Source: Phytoactinopolyspora endophytica (GTDB lineage: Bacteria > Actinomycetota > Actinomycetes > Jiangellales > Jiangellaceae). From it: a DNA stretch of 5,033 nt. Positions 1 through 4,876 of the stretch are shown in pieces. The stretch's first letter is position 1, and every line of letters starts with the position of its first letter. The DNA lies in the NCBI RefSeq assembly GCF_004138495.1, contig NZ_ML142849.1, positions 708,940-713,972 of the forward strand, read 5' to 3'. A model generated the notes under the pieces. That model was not told the origin of the DNA. It did not search any database and saw only the letters and a program-made list of their open reading frames with translations. The position numbers and the translations under genes are program-made.

Positions 1-1751
1 CCGGCAGGTCCGGGGTCGCCGACATCCCCGGCGTCGACGCATTGGCCCGCAACGGCAGACGAGTCGGCGCGTTCGCACTGATCGCAGCGGTCACAGTGCC
101 GGCCATGGTGCCGGCGCTCACCGACGGCTTCGTCGAAGGCCGTGGCGGAGGCGGCGGCGGAGGCGACGGCCGGACCATCCGCACCGACAACCCGATCCTC
201 GACCTGCAGCGCAATCTCAACCGCCCGGACAACGTCGACGTGCTGCGATACTCCGCCTCGGACGACGCACCGCACTACATCCGGACCGTGACACTCGACT
301 CGTTCGATGGCGACGTCTGGCAGACCTCGGATCGGCCGGTGCCGGAGTCACAACGGGTCAACGACGGTCTTCCCGACCCGCCCGGCATGGATCTCGACGA
401 CCCACTGCAGGTGGATTTCGAGTTCGAGATCACCGACAACTACAGCTCCCGCTGGCTGCCCCTCGCCTACCCCGCGCAGCAGATCGAGATCGAGGGTGAC
501 TGGCGGTACGACGACGACACACTCGACGTGGTCTCCACCGACGACGACGTCCTGGGCACCGAGTACACCGCTGCCAGCCTCGTCATCTCAACCGAAGCGG
601 ACACCCTGCGCGAGGCAGGCGACCACGACTCCGACGTCTCGGATGCGACCGAGCTGCCCGGTGACCTGCCCGACCTTGTCACCGACCTGGCCGAGCAGGT
701 CACCAGCGATGCGGAGACCGACTTCGGCAGGGCGGCCGCGCTGCAGGAGTGGTTCCGCGGCCCGGAGTTCACCTATGACATCACGGCGCAGCCGGGTACT
801 TCCGCCGGAGCCGTGGCAGACTTCCTCAACGACCGGACGGGTTACTGCGAGCAGTTCGCCGCCACGATGGCGATCATGGCTCGCCATCTCGACATCCCCG
901 CACGGGTGGCGGTCGGGTTCACTCCGGGCACGTACGAGGGCGAGAACACGTGGCTGGTCCGCGCACACGACGCGCATGCCTGGCCTGAGCTCTACTTCGA
1001 AGGGGTCGGCTGGGTCAGGTTCGAGCCCACACCGGCCGGACGGACCGGAAGCGCGCCGTCGTGGACGGTCCAGCCGACCGAGAGCACTCCGGTCGACAAT
1101 GCCCCCTCCCCGGACTCCACCAGTACCGTCGCTCCCGACCAAGACGCTGGGAGGCAGGTGGACGATGACACCTTCGACGGCGGTGCCGGCCCCACGTCGG
1201 GTACCCCCACGCGGTGGCCCTGGGTGGTCGTCGCCGTCGCTGCCGGCGTCGCGGCGCTCGCGTGGATTCCTTCCGGATTGGCGCGGCTGCGCCGCTCGCG
1301 GCGGTGGCATCGCGCCGGCGATACCTCGACCGCGGTAGCGGCGGCTGCGTGGACAGACTTCAGCGAGACGGTCCGCGATGCCGGGCTGGCCTGGGATGAG
1401 GCGGCCACTCCCCGTTCTGCCGGCCGTTCGGTCATCGCCGGTGCCGGCTTGTGGGGAGAAGGCAAGGAACTGGTCGAGCACCTGATCGCCGTCACCGAGC
1501 GTGCCCGTTATGCCCGGACGAGCGAGCCGGCGCCGGAACTGCGTGCGGACACGGCGATGCTCTGCCGGATCATCATGCGCTCGCGGCCCATGCGGCGACG
1601 TGCACGAGCGTTCCTCTGGCCGACATCACTACGCGATGCGTGGGATTCGTTCACCCGGAAGGCGTCGAACGGCCTCGACCGGTTGGACTCGGCGGGAGCA
1701 CGGACTCGTGCGTTCTTCGACCGCACAGCACGGTCCACGCTACGCCGCTAG
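1..1751 (+). CDS. TgpA-type membrane transglutaminase-like protein, C-terminal part (5' end outside window)
   Basis: The frame is open from the left edge (first full codon at 3) to a TAG at 1749-1751, so the gene starts upstream; the TTG at 42 is not a believable start. Residues are counted from that TTG codon. One membrane segment spans about 8-26, probably the last of the missing N-terminal DUF3488-type membrane domain. A Gly-rich linker (33-45) leads into an acidic extracytoplasmic domain. The transglutaminase-like core carries GYCEQFA with Cys269 and AHAWPEL with His312, spaced 43 residues apart as expected for the family. The third triad position falls in GWVRFEPT and is Glu328 rather than the Asp of Pseudomonas TgpA. 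A Ser/Thr/Pro-rich stretch (about 335-390) precedes a second membrane segment (393-412) and a cytoplasmic DUF4129-like tail ending in an ARYA motif (488-491) and basic residues. The substrate is unknown; a cell-envelope role is inferred. Such genes usually follow moxR and a DUF58 gene. Confidence 0.93.
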   Translation, partial: GRSGVADIPGVDALARNGRRVGAFALIAAVTVPAMVPALTDGFVEGRGGGGGGGDGRTIRTDNPILDLQRNLNRPDNVDVLRYSASDDAPHYIRTVTLDSFDGDVWQTSDRPVPESQRVNDGLPDPPGMDLDDPLQVDFEFEITDNYSSRWLPLAYPAQQIEIEGDWRYDDDTLDVVSTDDDVLGTEYTAASLVISTEADTLREAGDHDSDVSDATELPGDLPDLVTDLAEQVTSDAETDFGRAAALQEWFRGPEFTYDITAQPGTSAGAVADFLNDRTGYCEQFAATMAIMARHLDIPARVAVGFTPGTYEGENTWLVRAHDAHAWPELYFEGVGWVRFEPTPAGRTGSAPSWTVQPTESTPVDNAPSPDSTSTVAPDQDAGRQVDDDTFDGGAGPTSGTPTRWPWVVVAVAAGVAALAWIPSGLARLRRSRRWHRAGDTSTAVAAAAWTDFSETVRDAGLAWDEAATPRSAGRSVIAGAGLWGEGKELVEHLIAVTERARYARTSEPAPELRADTAMLCRIIMRSRPMRRRARAFLWPTSLRDAWDSFTRKASNGLDRLDSAGARTRAFFDRTARSTLRR

Positions 1752-1772
1752 CTCCCTGTCCATTCCCGTCGC

Positions 1773-1809
1773 CTTGTGGCCCCGTCGTATACGGATGACG
1801 GGGCACAAG
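1773..1809 (+). terminator. Terminator-like hairpin after the transglutaminase gene
   Basis: The left arm CTTGTGGCCCCGTC (1773-1786) pairs with GACGGGGCACAAG (1797-1809), with one bulged G. Two further inner pairs (G-T, T-A) leave a six-base ATACGG loop. It starts 21 bases past the TAG stop. No T-tract follows, which is common for actinobacterial hairpin terminators. The stem is long and G/C-rich, so it could stop transcription from either direction. Confidence 0.6.
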
Positions 1810-1870
1810 CCGGCGGTGGTCGACAGTACAGCGCTGGATCAATACTCACCGAAGCAGACGGCTGCGGTCT

Positions 1871-1957
1871 CGGATGACACGTTTCGTCTCCGATCGCACA
1901 ATCTGTGTCGCCAACAGCGTGATTCGGAGCCCAACGCGACACAGAACGTGTCATCCG
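1871..1957. repeat. Composite inverted repeat with nested arms and possible pseudoknot
   Basis: The outer arms CGGATGACACGTT (1871-1883) and AACGTGTCATCCG (1945-1957) are perfect 13-bp complements. The inner arms CTGTGTCGC (1903-1911) and GCGACACAG (1936-1944) are perfect 9-bp complements. On the 3' side the two arms abut, giving 22 continuous paired bases. On the 5' side they are separated by 19 bases (1884-1902). That bulge contains CTCCGA (1888-1893), complementary to TCGGAG (1924-1929) in the 24-base apical loop, which would form a pseudoknot. Whether it acts as RNA (terminator, small RNA) or DNA (operator, protein-binding site) cannot be told from sequence. Confidence 0.7.
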
Positions 1958-1990
1958 CCACGGGATGTGTCATCGACGGCGCTTCGACGC

Positions 1991-2017
1991 GGCCCGCCCA
2001 AGGTTAGATTGCGGGCC
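1991..2017. other. G/C-rich 7-bp hairpin in the convergent gap
   Basis: GGCCCGC (1991-1997) and GCGGGCC (2011-2017) are perfect complements around a 13-base loop. With no T-tract on the plus side it might serve as a backup terminator for either convergent gene. The loop contains TTAGATT, which resembles an actinobacterial -10 box, so the hairpin reading and a promoter reading compete. Confidence 0.35.
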
Positions 2018-2124
2018 TCTCGCCCAGGCGTTCAGATCGACGACCTAGGCCATCATTTGTGCTCCCGCCGACCACTACGGACGCGTGATACGACCAGCCC
2101 GAGGCGAGGTCATCTGCCGGCCAG

Positions 2125-2154
2125 CGTTCGGTCGAACGATGTTCAGGTGGAACA
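2125..2154 (-). terminator. Tandem small hairpins just past the DUF3040 stop
   Basis: Immediately 3' of the DUF3040 stop (TGA, read as TCA at 2156-2158) lie two short inverted repeats. TGTTC/GAACA (2140-2144 and 2150-2154) encloses a five-base loop. CGTTC/GAACG (2125-2129 and 2134-2138) encloses a four-base loop. The stems are only 5 bp, so each alone is weak, but their placement beside the stop suggests a transcript 3' end. The orientation of the second repeat does not match the actinobacterial LexA box. Confidence 0.35.
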
Positions 2155-2155
2155 G

Positions 2156-2608
2156 TCAGTTGCCGAAACCGCGCTCACGTCGGTTGCGCCAACGTTCCTC
2201 CATCCGCTGCATGAAGGAACCATGGCTCTGGCCCTTCGGCCCCTTTGACCGTCCCGCACGCCGCTGACGACGCGGCGATCCGGGACTGATGTTGGGAACC
2301 TCAGAGTCATCCGACGCCTCCGGCGCCCGGCGCCAAGATGTGACTCCAAGCCATGCTGAACCGAGCATGACCACGAAGCCGGCGACCGGTAGGACGAGCA
2401 TTTGGTTGCCGCTTGTGCTCACCGTCAGCGCGCCCGCCATCAACAGCACAACGCCCAGGACGAATAAGATCCCAGCCCACACGGTCCGACGCACATAGCG
2501 CCGTCGTATGTCTGCACCGCGCATCGCGGTAGCGAACTTCGGATCCTCGGCCTGGAGCGCCTGCTCCATCTGCTCGAGCAGCCGCTGCTCATGATCGGAG
2601 AGAGGCAC
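2156..2608 (-). CDS. DUF3040 family small membrane protein
   Basis: The 150-residue product begins MPLSDHEQRLLEQMEQAL, followed by EDPKFA, the hallmark opening of the actinobacterial DUF3040 family. Two membrane segments follow: about 43-63 and 70-90. A basic, low-complexity cytoplasmic tail ends in a conserved-looking block (SFMQRMEERWRNRRERGF, 131-148). The GTG start is chosen because the family N-terminus begins exactly there and a strong ribosome binding site sits six bases before it. Length is about normal for the family. No biochemical function is established. The N-terminal amphipathic segment and charged tail suggest a membrane protein with both ends inside. The gene faces the transglutaminase gene across a 404-base gap. 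It lies 201 bases downstream of the methyltransferase, with hairpins between, so it probably has its own promoter. Confidence 0.93.
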   Translation of the reverse strand: MPLSDHEQRLLEQMEQALQAEDPKFATAMRGADIRRRYVRRTVWAGILFVLGVVLLMAGALTVSTSGNQMLVLPVAGFVVMLGSAWLGVTSWRRAPEASDDSEVPNISPGSPRRQRRAGRSKGPKGQSHGSFMQRMEERWRNRRERGFGN

Positions 2609-2614
2609 CGTTTT

Positions 2615-2620
2615 CCCTCC
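2615..2620 (-). promoter_or_regulatory. Ribosome binding site of the DUF3040 gene
   Basis: On the minus strand GGAGGG is followed by six bases (AAAACG) and then the GTG start at 2608-2606. This is a near-ideal Shine-Dalgarno match. It fixes the GTG as the start in preference to the ATG 13 codons further in. Confidence 0.85.
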
Positions 2621-2662
2621 AACGAACGCGGACTATCAGGGGCCTTTCCTGCTGTACCCTCC

Positions 2663-2691
2663 AGCATATGCGTCTCGGGCGCTCGGGAAAA
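2663..2691 (-). promoter_or_regulatory. Weak candidate promoter for the DUF3040 gene
   Basis: On the minus strand TATGCT (2668-2663) fits the actinobacterial TANNNT -10 pattern. It is preceded, after 17 bases, by TTTTCC (2691-2686), a poor -35. Transcription from here would give a leader of roughly 45-50 bases before the GTG. It is the only TANNNT match I found on this strand in about 150 bases before the gene, so it is offered as the best available candidate only. Confidence 0.25.
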
Positions 2692-2783
2692 GCCGGGGTC
2701 AGAGAGAGACTGAGAAGAGTCCACGAAAATCGGGACCATTGGCACACTCTGGACTGCGGCAACGGCCCGATCCCACGCCCGAG

Positions 2784-2819
2784 GTCCAGTCTGGACATCA
2801 GTTCCGCCGTCATCGGCGG
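2784..2819 (-). terminator. Two hairpins at the methyltransferase 3' end, one across its stop codon
   Basis: CCGCCG (2804-2809) and CGGCGG (2814-2819) are perfect complements around the loop TCAT, which includes the stop codon (TCA at 2810-2812, TGA on the minus strand). A T-A pair and a wobble can extend the stem to 8 bp. Directly downstream, GTCCA (2784-2788) pairs with TGGAC (2792-2796) around a three-base loop. There is no T-tract. The pair is consistent with termination right at the end of the gene. Confidence 0.5.
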
Positions 2820-3574
2820 GAGGCGATCACGTGCAGCACGGCGGCCAGGGCCCGCATCTCCGGTACCGCTTCGGCTGCTGCTTCGAGAGCCGCCAGCGCC
2901 CTCACGTCGGCGGGTTCGTCCACCAGCGGCCCGGGTACCAGATCCGTGAAGATCCGGACGCCGTGGACCTCCTCGACCTCAAACCCGGCATCCGCCAGCA
3001 CTGACCTCAGTTCCGGCTCCCGGAACCTCCTCGGAAGCGGATCCGATGCCCCCCACCGCCCGTCGGGGTCCTCCAGCAGCCTGCGGGCCTCGAGGAGATG
3101 CCCCGCGACGGCCTTGCCCATCACCGCCGCGTTGCGCTGAGCAGTTACAATGCTGACCAGGGCGTCCGCCCGCAGACATGAGGCGATCCCGTTCAGTGCC
3201 GAGGACGGCTCGTCCACCACCTCGAGAACTCCGTGGCACAACACAAGGTCGGCCGACTCTTTCCCCACCAGCGAGCCCAGGCCGGCGGCGTCGCCCTGTA
3301 CGGCGCTGATCATGTCGGTGACGCCCGCTTCGCTGGCCCGTTGCCGCAACGTGGCGAGCGCGTTCGGACTCGGGTCCACCACCGTCACCCGGTGACCGTC
3401 GGCGGCCAGCGGTACCGCGAAGATACCGCTGCCACCGCCCACGTCGATGACGTCGAGCCCGGTTTTGCCCAGGGCCGCAGTGCGACCGGCCAGGATGCTG
3501 CCGACCTGGTCCCACACCGCCGAGCCGCGCACCCCTCGGTGCGAATGGTCCGTCATGTCGTCACCGTTACCCAT
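2810..3574 (-). CDS. SAM-dependent methyltransferase, CmoM/SmtA-like
   Basis: This is a class I methyltransferase of 254 residues with the chosen start. The SAM-binding motif I, VIDVGGGSG, is at 42-50. The acidic residue that contacts the ribose, in VVDPS, is Asp67. A GD motif ends at Asp95, and LVLCHGVLEVVDEP spans 111-124. The segments QRNAAVMGKAVAGH, RRFREPELRSVLADAGF, VHGVRIFTDLVPG and the C-terminal LHVIASRR follow the order I recall for E. coli CmoM, which methylates carboxymethoxyuridine in tRNA; the actual substrate here is unproven. Three starts are possible: GTG at 3622 (no ribosome binding site, in-frame TAG just upstream), ATG at 3574, and ATG at 3556 (GGTGA four bases before it). 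I chose 3574 because it leaves an N-terminus close in length to CmoM. It sits alone between hairpins, so it is probably monocistronic. Confidence 0.88.
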   Translation of the reverse strand: MGNGDDMTDHSHRGVRGSAVWDQVGSILAGRTAALGKTGLDVIDVGGGSGIFAVPLAADGHRVTVVDPSPNALATLRQRASEAGVTDMISAVQGDAAGLGSLVGKESADLVLCHGVLEVVDEPSSALNGIASCLRADALVSIVTAQRNAAVMGKAVAGHLLEARRLLEDPDGRWGASDPLPRRFREPELRSVLADAGFEVEEVHGVRIFTDLVPGPLVDEPADVRALAALEAAAEAVPEMRALAAVLHVIASRR

Positions 3575-3670
3575 CGACCTGAAGCCCTTCACGTCCGCTC
3601 CGGGCTTGCCCTCCACTGCCACACCCGACTAGGTCGCGTGGAATGGGAGCCGCCTGACTCACGTGGCCCC

Positions 3671-3686
3671 GCATCCCGGCGGATGC
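3671..3686. other. 6-bp hairpin upstream of the methyltransferase gene
   Basis: GCATCC (3671-3676) and GGATGC (3681-3686) are perfect complements around the loop CGGC. It lies in the likely leader or promoter region of the methyltransferase, about 100 bases before the ATG at 3574. It may be a small regulatory stem or chance in G/C-rich DNA. Confidence 0.3.
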
Positions 3687-3731
3687 CCCGCTCGCTTCAC
3701 CAGCGCCCCATTTCCCGCGCGACCTCTGCCT

Positions 3732-3756
3732 CCACCCTATGTGCGGAACCACCCTA
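3732..3756. repeat. Short direct repeat upstream of the methyltransferase gene
   Basis: CCACCCTA occurs at 3732-3739 and 3749-3756, starting 17 bases apart (TAGGGTGG on the minus strand). The spacing is close to, though not exactly, two helical turns. The inner copy reads CATAGGGT on the minus strand, which also fits a TANNNT -10 box for the methyltransferase, but no convincing -35 accompanies it. It could be an operator for a dimeric regulator; this is not established. Confidence 0.35.
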
Positions 3757-3759
3757 CGA

Positions 3760-3789
3760 GCGGCGGTTTCGCGGCTGTGGCACCGCCGC
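3760..3789 (-). terminator. Terminator-like hairpin after the aldo/keto reductase gene
   Basis: GCGGCGGT (3760-3767) and ACCGCCGC (3782-3789) form a perfect 8-bp stem around a 14-base loop, beginning six bases past the reductase stop codon on the minus strand. It lacks a T-tract, as usual in this kind of genome. Its position supports separate transcription of the reductase and the methyltransferase. Confidence 0.55.
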
Positions 3790-3795
3790 CGCGGA

Positions 3796-4857
3796 TCAGC
3801 TCTTGCTCGATTTCGCCCACAGGTTCAAGCCGGCATCGACAGCGTACTGGTCGATGGTGGCCAGTTCGTCGTCGGTCAGAGCCGGCCGGTCCAGAATGCC
3901 CACGTTGTCCAGAAGCTGATCGACCGTACGTGCGCCGATCAGCACCGACGTGACCCGGCTGTCTCGCAGCACCCAGCTCAGCGCCAGCTGCGCCAGGGAC
4001 TGCCCACGCCCCGCCGCGATCTCGTTCAGCGATCGCAGCCGGGCCAGCGCGTCGTCCGTGATCAATGACGGGTCGAACGAGCCCGGCCGCGCCGCGCGAG
4101 CATCGCTCGGTATTCCGTCGAGGTACTTGCCGGTCAGCAGTCCCTGAGCAAGCGGCGAGAACGCGATCACCCCGATGCCGTGCTCCCCCACCGCGTCGAG
4201 CAGATCGTCCTCGATCCAGCGGTTGAACATCGAGTACGACGGCTGATGGATCGCGATCGGCGTGCCCAGGTCGGCCATGATCCGCACTGCCTCCCGGGTC
4301 CTCTCGGCCGAGTACGACGAGATGCCGGCGTACAGTGCCCGGCCCGAACGCACGGCTGTGTCGAGCGCGCCCATCGTCTCTTCCAACGGTGTGTCCGGGT
4401 CGAAGCGGTGCGAGTAGAAGATGTCCACGTAGTCCAGGCCCATGCGCTCGAGCGACGCGTCGAGGCTGGCGAGCAGATACTTGCGCGAGCCCCACTCGCC
4501 GTACGGCCCCGGCCACATGTCGTAGCCGGCCTTCGTGGAGATGATGAGCTCGTCCCGGTATGGCTTCAGGTCCTCCGCGAATATCCGCCCGAAGTTCTTT
4601 TCCGCCGACCCCGGGGGCGGTCCATAGTTGTTGGCGAGATCGATGTGCGTGATTCCGTGGTCGAACGCCGTCCTGATAATCTCGCGCTGCATCGCCAGCG
4701 GCGTCTCGTCGCCGAAGTTCTGCCACAGTCCAAGCGAGACCGCCGGAAGCTGCAAGCCGGTCCTGCCGCTACGGCGGTACTCCATCGTGTCGTACCGGGA
4801 GTCATCGGCGCGGTGCGGTGCGTTGACGTGAAGGTCTTTTGGTGGTCGCTGTGCCAT
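3796..4857 (-). CDS. gpr: Aldo/keto reductase, YghZ/Gpr-type (L-glyceraldehyde 3-phosphate reductase-like)
   Basis: The 353-residue NADPH-dependent reductase is a complete TIM-barrel protein, probably cytosolic. The aldo/keto reductase tetrad is intact: Asp73 (HIDLANNYG), Tyr78, Lys109 (STKAGYDMWPGPYG) and His150 (DIFYSHR). Further family blocks are YAGISSYS (176-183), IHQPSYSMFNRW (203-214), IAFSPLAQGLLTGKY (231-245, cofactor loop), LALSWVLRD (291-299) and SVLIGAR (304-310). The NNYGPPPGSAE and GLNLWAKSS segments closely follow E. coli YghZ/Gpr, which reduces L-glyceraldehyde 3-phosphate and methylglyoxal and is related to potassium-channel beta subunits. The substrate in this organism is inferred. 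The ATG at 4857 has no good ribosome binding site but lies seven bases after a -10-like TAGGTT, so the mRNA may be leaderless. The other ATG (4785, Met25) would remove the N-terminal extension that homologues also carry. The gene is divergent from the one at 4877. Confidence 0.95.
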   Translation of the reverse strand: MAQRPPKDLHVNAPHRADDSRYDTMEYRRSGRTGLQLPAVSLGLWQNFGDETPLAMQREIIRTAFDHGITHIDLANNYGPPPGSAEKNFGRIFAEDLKPYRDELIISTKAGYDMWPGPYGEWGSRKYLLASLDASLERMGLDYVDIFYSHRFDPDTPLEETMGALDTAVRSGRALYAGISSYSAERTREAVRIMADLGTPIAIHQPSYSMFNRWIEDDLLDAVGEHGIGVIAFSPLAQGLLTGKYLDGIPSDARAARPGSFDPSLITDDALARLRSLNEIAAGRGQSLAQLALSWVLRDSRVTSVLIGARTVDQLLDNVGILDRPALTDDELATIDQYAVDAGLNLWAKSSKS

Positions 4858-4864
4858 AGGTGCG

Positions 4865-4870
4865 AACCTA
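4865..4870 (-). promoter_or_regulatory. Candidate -10 box for a leaderless reductase mRNA
   Basis: On the minus strand TAGGTT fits TANNNT and is separated by seven bases from the ATG at 4857. This is the spacing seen when transcription starts on the A of the start codon. The box sits within an inverted repeat, ATAGGT (4856-4861), GCGA, ACCTAT (4866-4871), which overlaps the start codon and could be an operator. I could not find a convincing -35 element. Confidence 0.45.
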
Positions 4871-4876
4871 TCGTCT

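Larger units (their letters stand above)
1752..2155. other. 404-base non-coding gap between convergent genes
   Basis: No ORF here has a ribosome binding site, plausible codon use or a recognisable product; the short open frames cross each other on both strands. The gap holds the hairpin at 1773-1809, a palindrome CAGCGCTG (1829-1836), the composite inverted repeat at 1871-1957, a 7-bp hairpin at 1991-2017 and two small hairpins next to the DUF3040 stop. No tRNA fold or T-loop pattern was found. The 8-mer CGGATGAC occurs at 1792-1799 and 1871-1878, and its complement occurs at 1950-1957. The gap is longer than expected for two convergent genes needing only terminators. Confidence 0.75.

Noticed and set aside
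138..173. G-rich GGC/GGA repeat as a tandem-repeat element
   Set aside because: It encodes the Gly-rich linker normal in actinobacterial TgpA proteins, so it needs no further explanation.
307..1338. Plus-strand open frame of 343 codons overlapping the transglutaminase gene
   Set aside because: Its product is a Ser/Arg/Pro/Thr-rich out-of-frame translation of the real gene with no family features.
588..1481. Long minus-strand open frame (297 codons) inside the transglutaminase gene
   Set aside because: It is antisense to a well-supported gene, has no recognisable domain and no ribosome binding site, and is the kind of open frame expected opposite high-GC coding DNA.
1748..2007. Small open frames on both strands in the convergent gap
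   Set aside because: They cross the inverted repeats and each other, lack ribosome binding sites and show no conserved pattern.
2011..2047. Possible tRNA-like segment with a GTTCAGATC T-loop look-alike
   Set aside because: The flanking bases do not form a 5-bp T-stem, and no acceptor or anticodon stem fits.
2125..2138. Possible SOS (LexA) box near the DUF3040 stop
   Set aside because: The sequence is GTTCG-GT-CGAAC, the reverse arrangement of the actinobacterial CGAAC-N4-GTTCG box, and it is placed downstream of a gene, not in a promoter.
2589..2813. Minus-strand 74-codon frame whose ATG overlaps the methyltransferase stop (ATGA)
   Set aside because: The overlap suggests translational coupling, but the product resembles no family, has uneven codon use, overlaps the DUF3040 start and its ribosome binding site, and begins inside the terminator-like hairpin.
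3737..4726. Minus-strand open frame of 329 codons overlapping the aldo/keto reductase
   Set aside because: The Arg/Gly/Ala-rich product is a shifted reading of the reductase, whose frame carries all the conserved motifs.
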